DNA of 64,000 bases from positions 2,816,001-2,880,000 of the forward strand of contig NZ_CP058990.1 in NCBI RefSeq assembly GCF_019021925.1. The letters run 5' to 3'. The notes below the pieces were generated by a model, which saw nothing but the letters and a program-made list of their open reading frames with translations, ran no database searches and was not told the origin of the DNA. Below, piece after piece: positions 16,806 through 25,430 of this stretch (the stretch's first letter is position 1; each line of letters starts with the position of its first letter). The position numbers were made by a program, and so were the translations under genes. Source of the DNA: Cellulophaga sp. HaHaR_3_176 (lineage in GTDB: Bacteria > Bacteroidota > Bacteroidia > Flavobacteriales > Flavobacteriaceae).

Positions 16806-18932
16806 TTAAAAGTTTAATGTTGCACCTAACAAGAAGTTTGTTCCTGCTTGTGGATAGTACCCTTGTACCTCAAAGGATGTTGGACCTTCCCAAAAATTTA
16901 AATAGGTATACCCGTTTGATTCATACTCTTCATTAAAAATATTATTTACCAAACCTGACAAAACAATTGATTTGAAAATAGAGTTTGTTTTAATTTCATA
17001 AGTAACATTAAAATCGTTTGTAAAGTAAGCATCTAACTTAGAAGCTTCCGTATCTGTATTACTTAAATATTGCTCGCCTACATATTTGGACAACAATGAA
17101 AAACTTAAATTTTCTAGCAGTTTATAGGTTAAAATATTACCTGCAATAAATGAAGGAGAGAAAGCTATATTTGTATCTCCTATATTACTTATAACACCAT
17201 CTCTATCCAATATAAAATCTTCAATTTTATTCGTACTCAATGCTATATTTGGTGTTATTTTAAATTTTTCGCTGACACTAATATTCGCATCAATTTCAAG
17301 ACCTAATCTATAGCTATCAGGTACATTTGCTCTTAAATAATTACCAACATCATCTATATTACCTGTTAACACTAACTGATCTTTATATTTCATGTAATAT
17401 ACGTTAGTATTAATCTGTGTGTTTTGAGAAACGTAACGCCAACCTAACTCAAAATCATTTAACCTTTCTGGTTTGGGCGAGCCACTTTCGTAATCTGTTC
17501 TATTAGGTTCTCTATTTGCAACGGCATAAGAAAAATAAAGGTTATTATTTTTATTTACATCTAATGTAATTCCTGCTTTCGGGTTAAAAAAATCAAAAGT
17601 ATCATCAACTAAACCTGTTTCATCACCATTAGCTTTGTAATTAACTGATCTATATTGTAAATCTCCAAAAAGACTCCATTTATCATTTAACTTATAATTT
17701 ACTTTCGTGTAAAAATTAAAATCTGTTTTTGTTGAGTTATTTTCATAATAACGATCTCTAATTTCACTTAAGCTTGCATAACGCGCCCAAATAACTTCGC
17801 CATAATGCGTGTTTTCATACTTATTCCAACCTCCACCAAAAATTAGATCTAAATTTTCATTTACATAATTTGCAGAAAAAACAGTTCCATAGAAGTGATT
17901 ATCTAACCAACGTCTACGAATAATATCTGTAGTATTCACATCTTCTCCATTTACAGTAATTGGTTCAAAACCATATGTTTCAAAATCGTCTTCTTCTTTA
18001 TATTGCTCAAAATATCCACGTCCTCTGGTATAATGAAATGCTAAATTAGTACTCCAAAATTTATTTAATTTTTGATTCCACAACAACTGAGAATGGTCTT
18101 GTTTATAATTATCAACCTCATTTTCGTATGTATATGGATTTGCTGTTCTATCTGTTTCTAATTGCGAAGCTTCTATTCCGAACCAAGATTGATACGTAAT
18201 TTCATGGCCCCCGAACTGCAATGCTTTAATTAAAGTATTTTCATCTTTATAAGCAGCTTGTAAAAAATAAGATTTTAAATCAGAGAAAGCTCTATCAACA
18301 TATCCGTCTGAGTCAATTTTTGATAACCTACCTGAAACTTCTATATGGTCGTTTAATAAACCTGTACTAAACTTTAATGTGTTTTTTAAGGTATTGAAGC
18401 TACCAATTGAAGAAGAAATTTGAGCATAAGGATCTTCTGAAAAACCATCTGTTAACAAATTTAAACTAGCACCAAAAGCACCTGCACCATTTGTTGATGT
18501 ACCTACACCACGTTGCAATTGTAAACTCTCTACAGATGAAGCAAAATCTGGCATGTTCACCCAAAAAGTACCTTGAGATTCTGCATCATTGTATGGTATA
18601 CCGTTAATAGTAACATTAACTCGCGTAGCATCACTACCACGAACCCGAATACCTGTGTAACCTACACCTGCGCCAGCATCTGACGTTGTAACTACAGATG
18701 GTAAAAAGTTCATTAAAATAGGAATATCTTGCCCTAAATTTCTTGGCTTGATTTGTTCTTTCGTTAAATTTGAAAAGGTAACAGGAGTCTCTTTTGTTAC
18801 TCTAATCGCTGAGACAAAAACCTCATCTAAAACCACTTTTTTTCCTTCTAAAGAATCAGTTGGTTTTTGCTGTTGTGAATTCGCGTTTATTGCGACACAT
18901 AAAATGGCAAATACTGTACATACAATTTTCAT
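16806..18932 (-). CDS. TonB-dependent outer-membrane receptor, probably for thiamine
   Basis: A 708-residue receptor with a signal peptide (MKIVCTVFAILCVAINANSQ), a plug domain (about 45-160; GVGYTGIRVRGSDATRVNVTI and YNDAESQGTFW) and a 22-strand barrel ending in FLLGATLNF. It lacks the N-terminal carboxypeptidase-like domain of SusC proteins. The gene lies behind a TPP riboswitch. In Bacteroidota such riboswitch-controlled receptors are predicted to import thiamine or its precursors; the substrate here is inferred from that control. It is monocistronic, bounded by a terminator. Confidence 0.85.
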   Translation of the reverse strand: MKIVCTVFAILCVAINANSQQQKPTDSLEGKKVVLDEVFVSAIRVTKETPVTFSNLTKEQIKPRNLGQDIPILMNFLPSVVTTSDAGAGVGYTGIRVRGSDATRVNVTINGIPYNDAESQGTFWVNMPDFASSVESLQLQRGVGTSTNGAGAFGASLNLLTDGFSEDPYAQISSSIGSFNTLKNTLKFSTGLLNDHIEVSGRLSKIDSDGYVDRAFSDLKSYFLQAAYKDENTLIKALQFGGHEITYQSWFGIEASQLETDRTANPYTYENEVDNYKQDHSQLLWNQKLNKFWSTNLAFHYTRGRGYFEQYKEEDDFETYGFEPITVNGEDVNTTDIIRRRWLDNHFYGTVFSANYVNENLDLIFGGGWNKYENTHYGEVIWARYASLSEIRDRYYENNSTKTDFNFYTKVNYKLNDKWSLFGDLQYRSVNYKANGDETGLVDDTFDFFNPKAGITLDVNKNNNLYFSYAVANREPNRTDYESGSPKPERLNDFELGWRYVSQNTQINTNVYYMKYKDQLVLTGNIDDVGNYLRANVPDSYRLGLEIDANISVSEKFKITPNIALSTNKIEDFILDRDGVISNIGDTNIAFSPSFIAGNILTYKLLENLSFSLLSKYVGEQYLSNTDTEASKLDAYFTNDFNVTYEIKTNSIFKSIVLSGLVNNIFNEEYESNGYTYLNFWEGPTSFEVQGYYPQAGTNFLLGATLNF

Positions 18933-18993
18933 TCGTACTATAAATTAAGTGACGAATAAAAGGGGTAATTATTCCTGTTTGTAATTGATTTTC

Positions 18994-19034
18994 TAGGTTT
19001 TGTTCTGCAAAATATTAGCATAACAAGAAACCTA
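18994..19034 (-). other. Hairpin in leader between TPP aptamer and receptor gene
   Basis: On the minus strand TAGGTT-TC-TTGTT pairs with AACAA-AACCTA around a loop of about 17 bases. It lies between the riboswitch and the receptor start. No U-run follows, so it is not a clear terminator; it could be part of the expression platform. Confidence 0.35.
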
Positions 19035-19045
19035 AACGTTCCTAA

Positions 19046-19140
19046 TGGCGATTTACGCGTCCCTTGGCAGCATTACCCGCCCAGGTTCATTGGGTATAAT
19101 CTCAGCTTTATTCTTAAATAGAATTCGGCACCCCTTTGAG
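19046..19140 (-). promoter_or_regulatory. TPP (thiamine pyrophosphate) riboswitch
   Basis: Read on the minus strand the region shows the conserved THI-box elements in order. They are GGGGTGCC (paired later with the 3' strand), GCTGAGATTATACCC, AATGAACCTG, a short variable arm GGGCGGGTAATGCTGCC, and AAGGGA closing the P1/P2 helices. CTGAGA and the TGAACCTG-type segment are the TPP-pyrimidine and pyrophosphate binding parts. It lies about 115 bases upstream of the TonB receptor start, so that gene should be repressed by TPP. Confidence 0.92.
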
Positions 19141-19146
19141 ATACCG

Positions 19147-19154
19147 CAAATATA
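19147..19154 (-). promoter_or_regulatory. -7 box (TATATTTG) upstream of the TPP riboswitch
   Basis: TATATTTG on the minus strand fits TAnnTTTG and lies 6 bases before the first conserved bases of the aptamer, placing the transcript start at the riboswitch 5' edge. No clear TTG element is seen upstream. The rest of the 18933-19306 gap holds the riboswitch and leader hairpin; no other gene is visible. Confidence 0.5.
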
Positions 19155-19306
19155 CTATCGTATTTATTAATTTGAATACTAAATAACAGAAAATAAAAAA
19201 CGCTCCCTTTTTTATTAAAAAAAAGAAATATCCACAACATATAATTAACATTACACTGCCAACTATGTTTATAAAAAAAACGTAAGTATATTAGTAGCTA
19301 TAATGT

Positions 19307-21787
19307 ATGGAAAAGAATAAATCAAAAAATAAATTTACGCTTCGAATTATACTGAGTTACCTTATTTTAGGCGGCCTAGCATTAATTGCTGGTATTTTTA
19401 TACTTGCAGAAGTAAAGAGCTACTTAGTTACAGACACATCAAGCAAAAACGATACAAAGCTTATTAGAACAGGCTCTTTGCTTACACAACTATATGAAGC
19501 GGAAAGCTTATCTAAATTAGCATTACAGACAAAAACTAAAGAAAATTTTACTGCTTATGCTCAAAAAATAGATTCTGTTTCTGTCGAAATAGACTCTTTA
19601 AAGCAAGTTATATTTAACCCTTATCAGACTAAATTATTAGATAGCGTTCAATATTTATTAAAACAGAAAACATATAACAACGAAGAATTAAGAAGACTTA
19701 AACTAAAGAATGATGCTAATAGTTCGCTTGACGCTGCCTTAAATAAATTCTTAAAGATGGAGGCTTCTTTTGAGAAAATATCCATCTATGATTTTAACCC
19801 AACTCCACAAAAATTACCTGAATACGAGCGTAAGGTTCTTGAAGATTGGGTTGCATTACTAAATGCGAATGTACCCAGCAATAATAAAACTAACCCCAAC
19901 ACAAAAAACATAGATTCTATTTTACAGGTTTCTAAAAAGATTTTAACAGAAGCAAAAAATAAAGACGCACTCACGCAACGCTCACTTGCAGAAAAAGAAA
20001 TGGAAATCAATAAAAACGATCTTGATTTATCACAACAATTACGCAGAATTATTTCCGCCTTTGAACAAGAAGTAATAAATGCTACTTACAACGACAATCA
20101 AAAAAGAGAAGATATTTTAAACAGAAGTACGCGCTTGGCTGGTATTGCTGCTCTACTCGGCTTTATTGTGGTTGGTATATTTACTTTTCTAATAACTCGC
20201 GATTATTGGCGTGTACAAACATACCGTCAGAATTTAGAGGAGGAAAAAAAATACTCTGAATCTTTATTAAAAAGTAGAGAGCAATTGATATCGACTGTGA
20301 GTCACGATTTACGAACGCCATTAAACACCATTACAGGGTACTCTGAATTAATGGAAAACACTGGCCTTACGGGTAAACAGGTTGGTTATTTACGAAATGT
20401 AAAATCTGCAGCAAAGTATGTAGATAGTTTAGTAAATGACCTATTAGATTTTTCTAAGCTCGAAGCTGGAAAATTAAAGATTGAGAATATTCCGTTTATT
20501 TTATCTGATTTGATTGAAGAAACATCATCTAACCTTCAAGAAATTAATAAGAAAAAAAATATTGAACTTATTATTCAAATAGATGATAAGCTTGACCAAG
20601 CTGTAATTGGCGATCCGTTTAGAATAAGACAGGTATTAACTAATTTAATAAGCAATGCTTACAAATTTACCCACGAAGGGAGTATTAAGGTAATTGCCTC
20701 TGTAGAAATAGATCAACATAAAAAATACCAAACCAAAATAGCTGTTATAGATTCAGGAATAGGTATTGAAAAAGAAAAACAGCAACATATTTTTAAAGAA
20801 TTTACGCAGGCAGATGATAGTACTGAAAAGAAATATGGTGGTTACGGATTAGGATTAACCATTTCAAAAAAACTTGCTGAATTATTAAACGGTTCTTTAA
20901 AATTAAAAAGTGAAAAAGATAAAGGGAGCACCTTTACTCTTCAAATTCCTTTAGCTGTTTCAGAAAACAAAACTATTATAAAAAAGAAAAAATTAGTTTC
21001 ATTTATAAAACCAGGCTTATCAATTTTATTAATTGACGATGATACTGCTATGCTACGTTTACTGAAAGAAGTATGCGAAACACTACATATCGAAGCCATA
21101 AGTTTCTCTGATTTTAATGAGATTGACAAAACTAAAAATTTAAAATATGATGTAGTTTTAACGGATATACAAATGCCCACTATTGATGGCTTTGAGGTTT
21201 TAAAACATTTAAAAAGCGGCAATTATAAACATTATAAGAACCAGCCAATTTTAGCGATGACAGGCAGAAAAGATCTTAGCCAAGAAACGTATTATAAAGC
21301 CGGTTTTACAAGTACACTACAAAAGCCATTTTCTAAAGATATTTTCTTAGATGAGTTAAGTACATTGTTCCCCGAAAAGGCACTGAATGTTGAAAACAAA
21401 AGTAAAATTGTTACAAAAAATATAATTTCATCGCTTTATAGCTTAGATACTATATCTTCATTTTTAGGAGATAACGATGATGGTGTAAAGGACGTTATTA
21501 ATACTTTTTTAATAGATACAGAAACTAACGTTACACAATTAAAAAACGCTACACGAACTAAAGATTTAAAAACGATAAATTCAGTTACTCACAGAATGCT
21601 ACCAATGTTCAGACAGCTACAAGCAAACGAAATTATACCAACGCTTGAACAGTTTGAAACCTTAAAAGAAGATGAACTAACAGACAAAGAGATTAAGACA
21701 AAATTTAGAAAGGTTGAAAATAGTATTATAGCACTAAAACTAGCTTTAAATACTAATCAAATTATAAATCCAGATTATAATGGTTAA
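19307..21787 (+). CDS. Hybrid sensor histidine kinase with receiver and Hpt domains
   Basis: An 826-residue phosphorelay kinase. The order is: membrane segment (about 12-32), a helical periplasmic region (about 35-270), a second membrane segment (about 272-296), HisKA with H-box STVSHDLRTPLNTITGYSEL (His333), HATPase with DSGIGIEKEK and GYGLGLTISKKLAELL, a receiver domain with Asp620 (VLTDIQMPTIDGFE), and a C-terminal Hpt-like domain with His762 (SVTHRMLPMFRQLQ). All four phosphotransfer stations are present. The gene converges on, and overlaps by 26 bases, the NtrC-type regulator, its most likely output partner. Confidence 0.93.
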   Translation: MEKNKSKNKFTLRIILSYLILGGLALIAGIFILAEVKSYLVTDTSSKNDTKLIRTGSLLTQLYEAESLSKLALQTKTKENFTAYAQKIDSVSVEIDSLKQVIFNPYQTKLLDSVQYLLKQKTYNNEELRRLKLKNDANSSLDAALNKFLKMEASFEKISIYDFNPTPQKLPEYERKVLEDWVALLNANVPSNNKTNPNTKNIDSILQVSKKILTEAKNKDALTQRSLAEKEMEINKNDLDLSQQLRRIISAFEQEVINATYNDNQKREDILNRSTRLAGIAALLGFIVVGIFTFLITRDYWRVQTYRQNLEEEKKYSESLLKSREQLISTVSHDLRTPLNTITGYSELMENTGLTGKQVGYLRNVKSAAKYVDSLVNDLLDFSKLEAGKLKIENIPFILSDLIEETSSNLQEINKKKNIELIIQIDDKLDQAVIGDPFRIRQVLTNLISNAYKFTHEGSIKVIASVEIDQHKKYQTKIAVIDSGIGIEKEKQQHIFKEFTQADDSTEKKYGGYGLGLTISKKLAELLNGSLKLKSEKDKGSTFTLQIPLAVSENKTIIKKKKLVSFIKPGLSILLIDDDTAMLRLLKEVCETLHIEAISFSDFNEIDKTKNLKYDVVLTDIQMPTIDGFEVLKHLKSGNYKHYKNQPILAMTGRKDLSQETYYKAGFTSTLQKPFSKDIFLDELSTLFPEKALNVENKSKIVTKNIISSLYSLDTISSFLGDNDDGVKDVINTFLIDTETNVTQLKNATRTKDLKTINSVTHRMLPMFRQLQANEIIPTLEQFETLKEDELTDKEIKTKFRKVENSIIALKLALNTNQIINPDYNG

Positions 21788-23126
21788 TTTTATTATAAAG
21801 AGTTTTACGAGTTATTTGTAACAGTTTAGCCGCTTTAGATTTATTGAAATTTGTTTCTTTTAATGCTCTCAAAATTTGCTCTTTTTCATAGGCGTCTTTC
21901 GAGAAATTTTCTCCGACTACTTTTTTGCTAGGCTCAAAAAGCTCCTTAGGTAAAACAATCGTATCTATATAATCTCCATTTGTTAAAAGTACAGATCGTT
22001 TTATTACGTTTTGAAGTTCTCTTAAATTACCAGGCCAGTGGTATTTTCTAAATACAGCTTCGGTTTCGTCAGATAAGCCTAATACTTTTTTATCTAATGA
22101 TTTGTTCGCTTTATCTAAAAAGAAGTCTGCAAATAAAATCAGGTCTTCTGAACGTTCTTGTAAAGAAGGTGTTTCAATCGAAAATTCATTTATTCGGTGA
22201 TATAAATCTTCTCTGAAAGTACCTTTTTCTACAGCATCAATTAAATCTTCATTTGTAGCTGTAATTACGCGAACATCAACACTTATTTCTTTTGTACTAC
22301 CTACACGTTTAATTTTTCTTTCTTGTAATGCTCTTAATAATTGTATTTGATTTTCGTAAGAAAGGTTTCCTATTTCATCTAAAAATAAGGTCCCTTTATT
22401 CGCAGCTTCAAAATGTCCAATTTTATCTTCAATTGCCCCTGTAAAACTACCTTTAACATGCCCAAAAAATTCGCTTGTAGCAATTTCTTTTGGTATAGCT
22501 CCACAATCTACTGCTATAAAATTAAAATCTTTTCTTTTACTATTATCATGTATTGCCTTAGCGGTAACTTCTTTTCCTGTTCCACTTTCACCTGTAATTA
22601 AAATTGACATATCAGTTGGCGCTACCAATTTGATATATTCGTTTAATTTTTTCGAAGCATCACTAATACCAGAAATAGATCCAGATTGAACCGCCTTGTT
22701 TTCTTCTTTATGGCTTTGCTTTTCTTTTACTGTAGGTGTTGATTTTAGCCCATCCAAAGAAGTGTTTTTTTGCTCTAAAGCATTGTTAATTACCATAACA
22801 ATTTCCTCAGGAGTAAAAGGCTTAGATATATAATCGAAAGCCCCTTTTTTCATTGCATTTACAGCCGAGCTAACTTCTGCATAACCAGTCATAACAATAA
22901 CTGGTGTTTTTGGGTTTATAGCCTTGATTTCTGATAATAACTGAATGCCGTCGTAATTCGGCAATCTTAAATCTGTTATTACTAAATCAAATGTATCATT
23001 TTTAAATTTCTTCTTTCCTTCTTCTGCATTGAAGCTTATGATAACTTCAAATTCTTTCTTCGTCAAAAACTTTTGTAACATTTGACAAAAAGCAGCATCG
23101 TCTTCAATAATTAGAATTTTCGGCAT
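21762..23126 (-). CDS. Sigma-54-dependent NtrC-family response regulator
   Basis: A 454-residue regulator. Residues 1-120 are a receiver domain (phospho-acceptor Asp52, VITDLRLPNYDG). Residues about 150-390 are an AAA+ sigma-54 activator domain with Walker A GESGTGKE, a sigma-54-contact loop GSFTGA (Ser for the usual second-position Ala), and Walker B GTLFLDEIG. The last 45 residues are a Fis-type helix-turn-helix (ILRALKETNFNKSKAAKLLQ). It needs RpoN for activity. Immediately downstream on the same strand lies the PepSY-like gene cluster with sigma-54-like promoters. Confidence 0.95.
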   Translation of the reverse strand: MPKILIIEDDAAFCQMLQKFLTKKEFEVIISFNAEEGKKKFKNDTFDLVITDLRLPNYDGIQLLSEIKAINPKTPVIVMTGYAEVSSAVNAMKKGAFDYISKPFTPEEIVMVINNALEQKNTSLDGLKSTPTVKEKQSHKEENKAVQSGSISGISDASKKLNEYIKLVAPTDMSILITGESGTGKEVTAKAIHDNSKRKDFNFIAVDCGAIPKEIATSEFFGHVKGSFTGAIEDKIGHFEAANKGTLFLDEIGNLSYENQIQLLRALQERKIKRVGSTKEISVDVRVITATNEDLIDAVEKGTFREDLYHRINEFSIETPSLQERSEDLILFADFFLDKANKSLDKKVLGLSDETEAVFRKYHWPGNLRELQNVIKRSVLLTNGDYIDTIVLPKELFEPSKKVVGENFSKDAYEKEQILRALKETNFNKSKAAKLLQITRKTLYNKINHYNLDL

Positions 23127-23199
23127 ATAATTAGGTTGTACTATACTTACGCAAAGAAACTACTTTTAAGATTGCTTTCATACTTTAAAATTATCTTAA

Positions 23200-23228
23200 A
23201 AAAAAAGGGAGCGTAAAAACGCTCCCTT
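23200..23228 (-). terminator. Terminator after PepSY-like gene 1
   Basis: Minus-strand stem AAGGGAGCGT.../...ACGCTCCCTT followed by a run of T. It differs from the GGTTGC terminators that follow the other four paralogs. Confidence 0.8.
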
Positions 23229-23269
23229 ACAAACAAACCAACTTGATACAAATCAAAAAACTGGGTTTA

Positions 23270-23572
23270 TTATAGTTCTATCCAATTTCCTTCTTCATCT
23301 GCGTAAACAGTACTTGCTGAACCATCTTCACTTGAAAGTTCTAATTTATACTGCATTTCTTCGTTTACGTATGCTTTATTAATTGTTGCTGTTCCAAAAT
23401 CTTTTGCAACTGCTTCAACTACTGCTTGTGGCAAAGCTTCTGCCATTATTTCTGAGAAATTATCTTGAGTATCCTCAATAACTTCTGTTGATATCATTGC
23501 TATTTCGCTCTCTTGAGCAAATGCTGTTAAACCTACTAATGTAAATACTGATGCTAAAAATAACTTTTTCAT
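23270..23572 (-). CDS. Small secreted PepSY-like protein, paralog 1
   Basis: A 100-residue protein with a signal peptide (MKKLFLASVFTLVGLTAFAQ). The acidic mature domain, LPQAVVEAVAKDF...INKAYVNEEMQYKLEL...VYADEEGNWIEL, fits the PepSY-like (DUF2874-type) fold. It is one of five homologous genes in a row (23270-26165). It carries a sigma-54-like element and three upstream boxes (see 23620-23749). The role is unknown; PepSY-like proteins are usually periplasmic. It is the copy closest to the regulator gene. Confidence 0.8.
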   Translation of the reverse strand: MKKLFLASVFTLVGLTAFAQESEIAMISTEVIEDTQDNFSEIMAEALPQAVVEAVAKDFGTATINKAYVNEEMQYKLELSSEDGSASTVYADEEGNWIEL

Positions 23573-23619
23573 GATATATATGTTTTAATGATTATTAGTA
23601 TTAAACTTATTATACCTAT

Positions 23620-23749
23620 AGAAAATATAATGCCGCTTGCTTAAAACAATACCAAATAAACATATAATGCTAAAAATCAACAACTTACAACAATTTAATG
23701 AAAAATGATTTTGTATAAATTTGGGTAAAGACGCTATGATGTGTGTAAT
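23620..23749 (-). promoter_or_regulatory. Sigma-54-like promoter and three upstream boxes of PepSY-like gene 1
   Basis: Minus-strand CGGCAT-TATAT-TTTCT at 23620-23635 resembles the -24/-12 element TGGCAC-N5-TTGCW, with TC for GC at -12. Plus-strand-written boxes TGTATAAA (23712), TGGGTAAA (23722) and TGTGTAAT (23742) lie 77, 87 and 107 bases upstream of its outer edge. The rest of the 317-base gap holds only the terminator of the next gene. Confidence 0.55.
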
Positions 23750-23820
23750 AAAGAAACATAATTAAGAACTTTATTTCTTTTATTGCTCTATACTATTATT
23801 ACCTTAAAAATAGTATACTA

Positions 23821-23849
23821 AAAAAGGTTGCCGAAGCAACCTTTTTTTA
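23821..23849 (-). terminator. GGTTGC-type terminator after PepSY-like gene 2
   Basis: Minus-strand stem GGTTGC/GCAACC closed by the extra-stable C(TTCG)G tetraloop and followed by TTTTTT. The A-tract makes it potentially bidirectional. The same hairpin recurs at 24377, 25014 and 25797. Confidence 0.9.
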
Positions 23850-23889
23850 AATTGAACTAAGTCAATTATCTATTTTATAATTAAGTAAT

Positions 23890-24195
23890 TTACATATTTA
23901 ACCACTTACCATTTTTATCTACATATACAATATATGATGATGTACCACCTTCATTAAAAAGCTCTAGCTTATACTGCCCTTTCTCATTTACAGATGACTG
24001 AGTTATTATTGCTGCAGAATAATCTTTTGCAGTTGCTTTAAAAACTGCTTCTGGTAAATCTCCTGTCATAATTTCTTTAAAACCATCTTGAGAAGTTCCT
24101 ACAACTTCAATCGGTTCAGCTTCAACCTCATTATCTTGAGCAAAGGTTACAAAGCTTGTTAATAAAAATACTGACGCTATGAATATTTTTTTCAT
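23890..24195 (-). CDS. Small secreted PepSY-like protein, paralog 2 (divergent)
   Basis: A 101-residue member of the five-gene family with a signal peptide (MKKIFIASVFLLTSFVTFAQ) and the shared core LPEAVFKATAKDY...QSSVNEKGQYKLELF...VDKNGKWLNM. It is the most divergent in sequence among the MKK-type copies. Unlike the other four it has no recognisable sigma-54-like element or TGTGTAA boxes in front of it. A 12-bp palindrome lies about 100 bases upstream instead. It may be regulated differently or be decaying at the promoter. Confidence 0.78.
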   Translation of the reverse strand: MKKIFIASVFLLTSFVTFAQDNEVEAEPIEVVGTSQDGFKEIMTGDLPEAVFKATAKDYSAAIITQSSVNEKGQYKLELFNEGGTSSYIVYVDKNGKWLNM

Positions 24196-24297
24196 AATAT
24201 GTTTTTAAAAAATTGAATTTTAAGTATAAATTATAGCACTTGCATTATATAATAATTCCAGACTTAAGAGAATTTATACTTACAGTTTATAATTAAT

Positions 24298-24331
24298 AAA
24301 CGTTGATAACAGGTTTCTATTATCAACGTTT
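24298..24331. repeat. 12-bp perfect palindrome
   Basis: AAACGTTGATAA (24298-24309) and its inverted copy TTATCAACGTTT (24320-24331) enclose a 10-base loop. T-rich sequence follows only on the plus strand, where no gene precedes it. It lies upstream of PepSY-like gene 2, roughly where the other copies carry their boxes. Function unknown: cryptic terminator or protein-binding site. Confidence 0.6.
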
Positions 24332-24376
24332 ATTTTTTTGATTTATTTTTCTAAGAATTTTTTAATTTTTAAACGT

Positions 24377-24405
24377 AAAAAAGGTTGCCGAAGCAACCTT
24401 TTTTT
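24377..24405 (-). terminator. GGTTGC-type terminator after PepSY-like gene 3
   Basis: Same GGTTGC-TTCG-GCAACC stem and T-run on the minus strand as at 23821-23849, about 40 bases after the stop of gene 3. Confidence 0.9.
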
Positions 24406-24444
24406 ATCAAACTAAACCAACTATCTAAATCTCAATTAAACAGG

Positions 24445-24750
24445 TTACATGTCTAACCAATTACCTTCTTTATCTGCATAAACAGTACCTGCTGTACCAT
24501 CTTCTAAAGAAACCTCTAATTTATATTGCTCTTTATCATTTACATATGATTTATCGATACTTGCCGTAGGGTAGTTTTTACCTACTGCTGCAGTAACTGC
24601 TTCTGGCAATTGATCATTTGCTACTTCTGTAAAACTATCTTGAGTTGCTACTACTACTACTGTTTCAGTGTTCATTGCTGTATCACTCTCTTGAGCAAAT
24701 GCTGTTAAACCTACAAATGTAAATACTGATGCTAAAATTACTTTTTTCAT
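24445..24750 (-). CDS. Small secreted PepSY-like protein, paralog 3
   Basis: A 101-residue protein with a signal peptide (MKKVILASVFTFVGLTAFAQ) and the core LPEAVTAAVGKNYPTAS...SYVNDKEQYKLEVS...VYADKEGNWLDM. It differs from paralog 4 by one residue (Val for Glu in VVVVATQD versus VVVEATQD), so the two arose by a very recent tandem duplication. It has its own sigma-54-like promoter, upstream boxes and terminator, so each copy is an independent transcription unit. Confidence 0.82.
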   Translation of the reverse strand: MKKVILASVFTFVGLTAFAQESDTAMNTETVVVVATQDSFTEVANDQLPEAVTAAVGKNYPTASIDKSYVNDKEQYKLEVSLEDGTAGTVYADKEGNWLDM

Positions 24751-24799
24751 AATATATGTGTTTTGAAATGTTTATTAATATTAAACTTATTATATCTAT

Positions 24800-24929
24800 T
24801 GAAAATATAATGCCAACTAAAAAAAAGAGCTTAAATAAATTATAAATAACTAATTATCAGTTGTTTAATATAATTTTGAAATATTTTAAACTGTGTAATG
24901 ATGGGTAAAAGCGCCACAAATTGTGTAAT
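24800..24929 (-). promoter_or_regulatory. Sigma-54-like promoter and three upstream boxes of PepSY-like gene 3
   Basis: Minus-strand TGGCAT-TATAT-TTTCA at 24800-24815, preceded by T. Boxes TGTGTAAT (24892), TGGGTAAA (24902) and TGTGTAAT (24922), written on the plus strand, lie 77, 87 and 107 bases upstream. The remaining part of the 325-base gap shows only the next terminator. Confidence 0.6.
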
Positions 24930-25013
24930 TAATAAACGCTTAAAAATTCTTAATTCTTATTTTTTCATAATATGAAGAAGTAAAGAATAATCAATTATTT
25001 AAATTTTAAACGT

Positions 25014-25042
25014 AAAAAAGGTTGCCGAAGCAACCTTTTTTT
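25014..25042 (-). terminator. GGTTGC-type terminator after PepSY-like gene 4
   Basis: Identical in stem and loop to the hairpin at 24377-24405, 34 bases after the stop of gene 4. Confidence 0.9.
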
Positions 25043-25075
25043 ATCAAACTAAACCAACTATCTCAATTAAACAGG

Positions 25076-25381
25076 TTACATGTCTAACCAATTACCTTCT
25101 TTATCTGCATAAACAGTACCTGCTGTACCATCTTCTAAAGAAACCTCTAATTTATATTGCTCTTTATCATTTACATATGATTTATCGATACTTGCCGTAG
25201 GGTAGTTTTTACCTACTGCTGCAGTAACTGCTTCTGGCAATTGATCATTTGCTACTTCTGTAAAACTATCTTGAGTTGCTTCTACTACTACTGTTTCAGT
25301 GTTCATTGCTGTATCACTCTCTTGAGCAAATGCTGTTAAACCTACAAATGTAAATACTGATGCTAAAATTACTTTTTTCAT
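25076..25381 (-). CDS. Small secreted PepSY-like protein, paralog 4
   Basis: A 101-residue near-twin of paralog 3 (one substitution), with the same signal peptide and PepSY-like core. The secreted part is acidic and about 80 residues long. No catalytic motif is visible; related PepSY-like proteins are thought to act as periplasmic inhibitors or binding modules. It is controlled by its own sigma-54-like element at 25431-25446. Confidence 0.82.
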   Translation of the reverse strand: MKKVILASVFTFVGLTAFAQESDTAMNTETVVVEATQDSFTEVANDQLPEAVTAAVGKNYPTASIDKSYVNDKEQYKLEVSLEDGTAGTVYADKEGNWLDM

Positions 25382-25430
25382 AATATATGTGTTTTAAAAT
25401 GTTTATTAATATTAAACTTATTATATCTAT

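Larger units (their letters stand above)
24364..24833 (-). repeat. Tandem duplication unit A (paralog 3)
   Basis: About 470 bases, from before the GGTTGC terminator through the gene to just past its sigma-54-like element, are nearly identical to 25002-25464. The only length difference is a 7-base insertion (aaatctc near 24427). Similarity fades beyond the element, before the upstream boxes. Confidence 0.88.

Noticed and set aside
24196..24290. Possible sigma-54 element TGGAAT-TATTA before PepSY-like paralog 2
   Set aside because: Only the GG and AT of the -24 half match, the -12 half is absent, and no TGTGTAA boxes lie at the expected distances.
24775..24815. Sigma-70-like TTGGCA-N16-TATAAT promoter in paralogs 1, 3 and 4
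   Set aside because: The TATAAT half is absent from paralog 5, where the YGGCAY-N5-TTTCW part is best kept, and Bacteroidota sigma-A uses TAnnTTTG. It remains an alternative reading but a weaker one.
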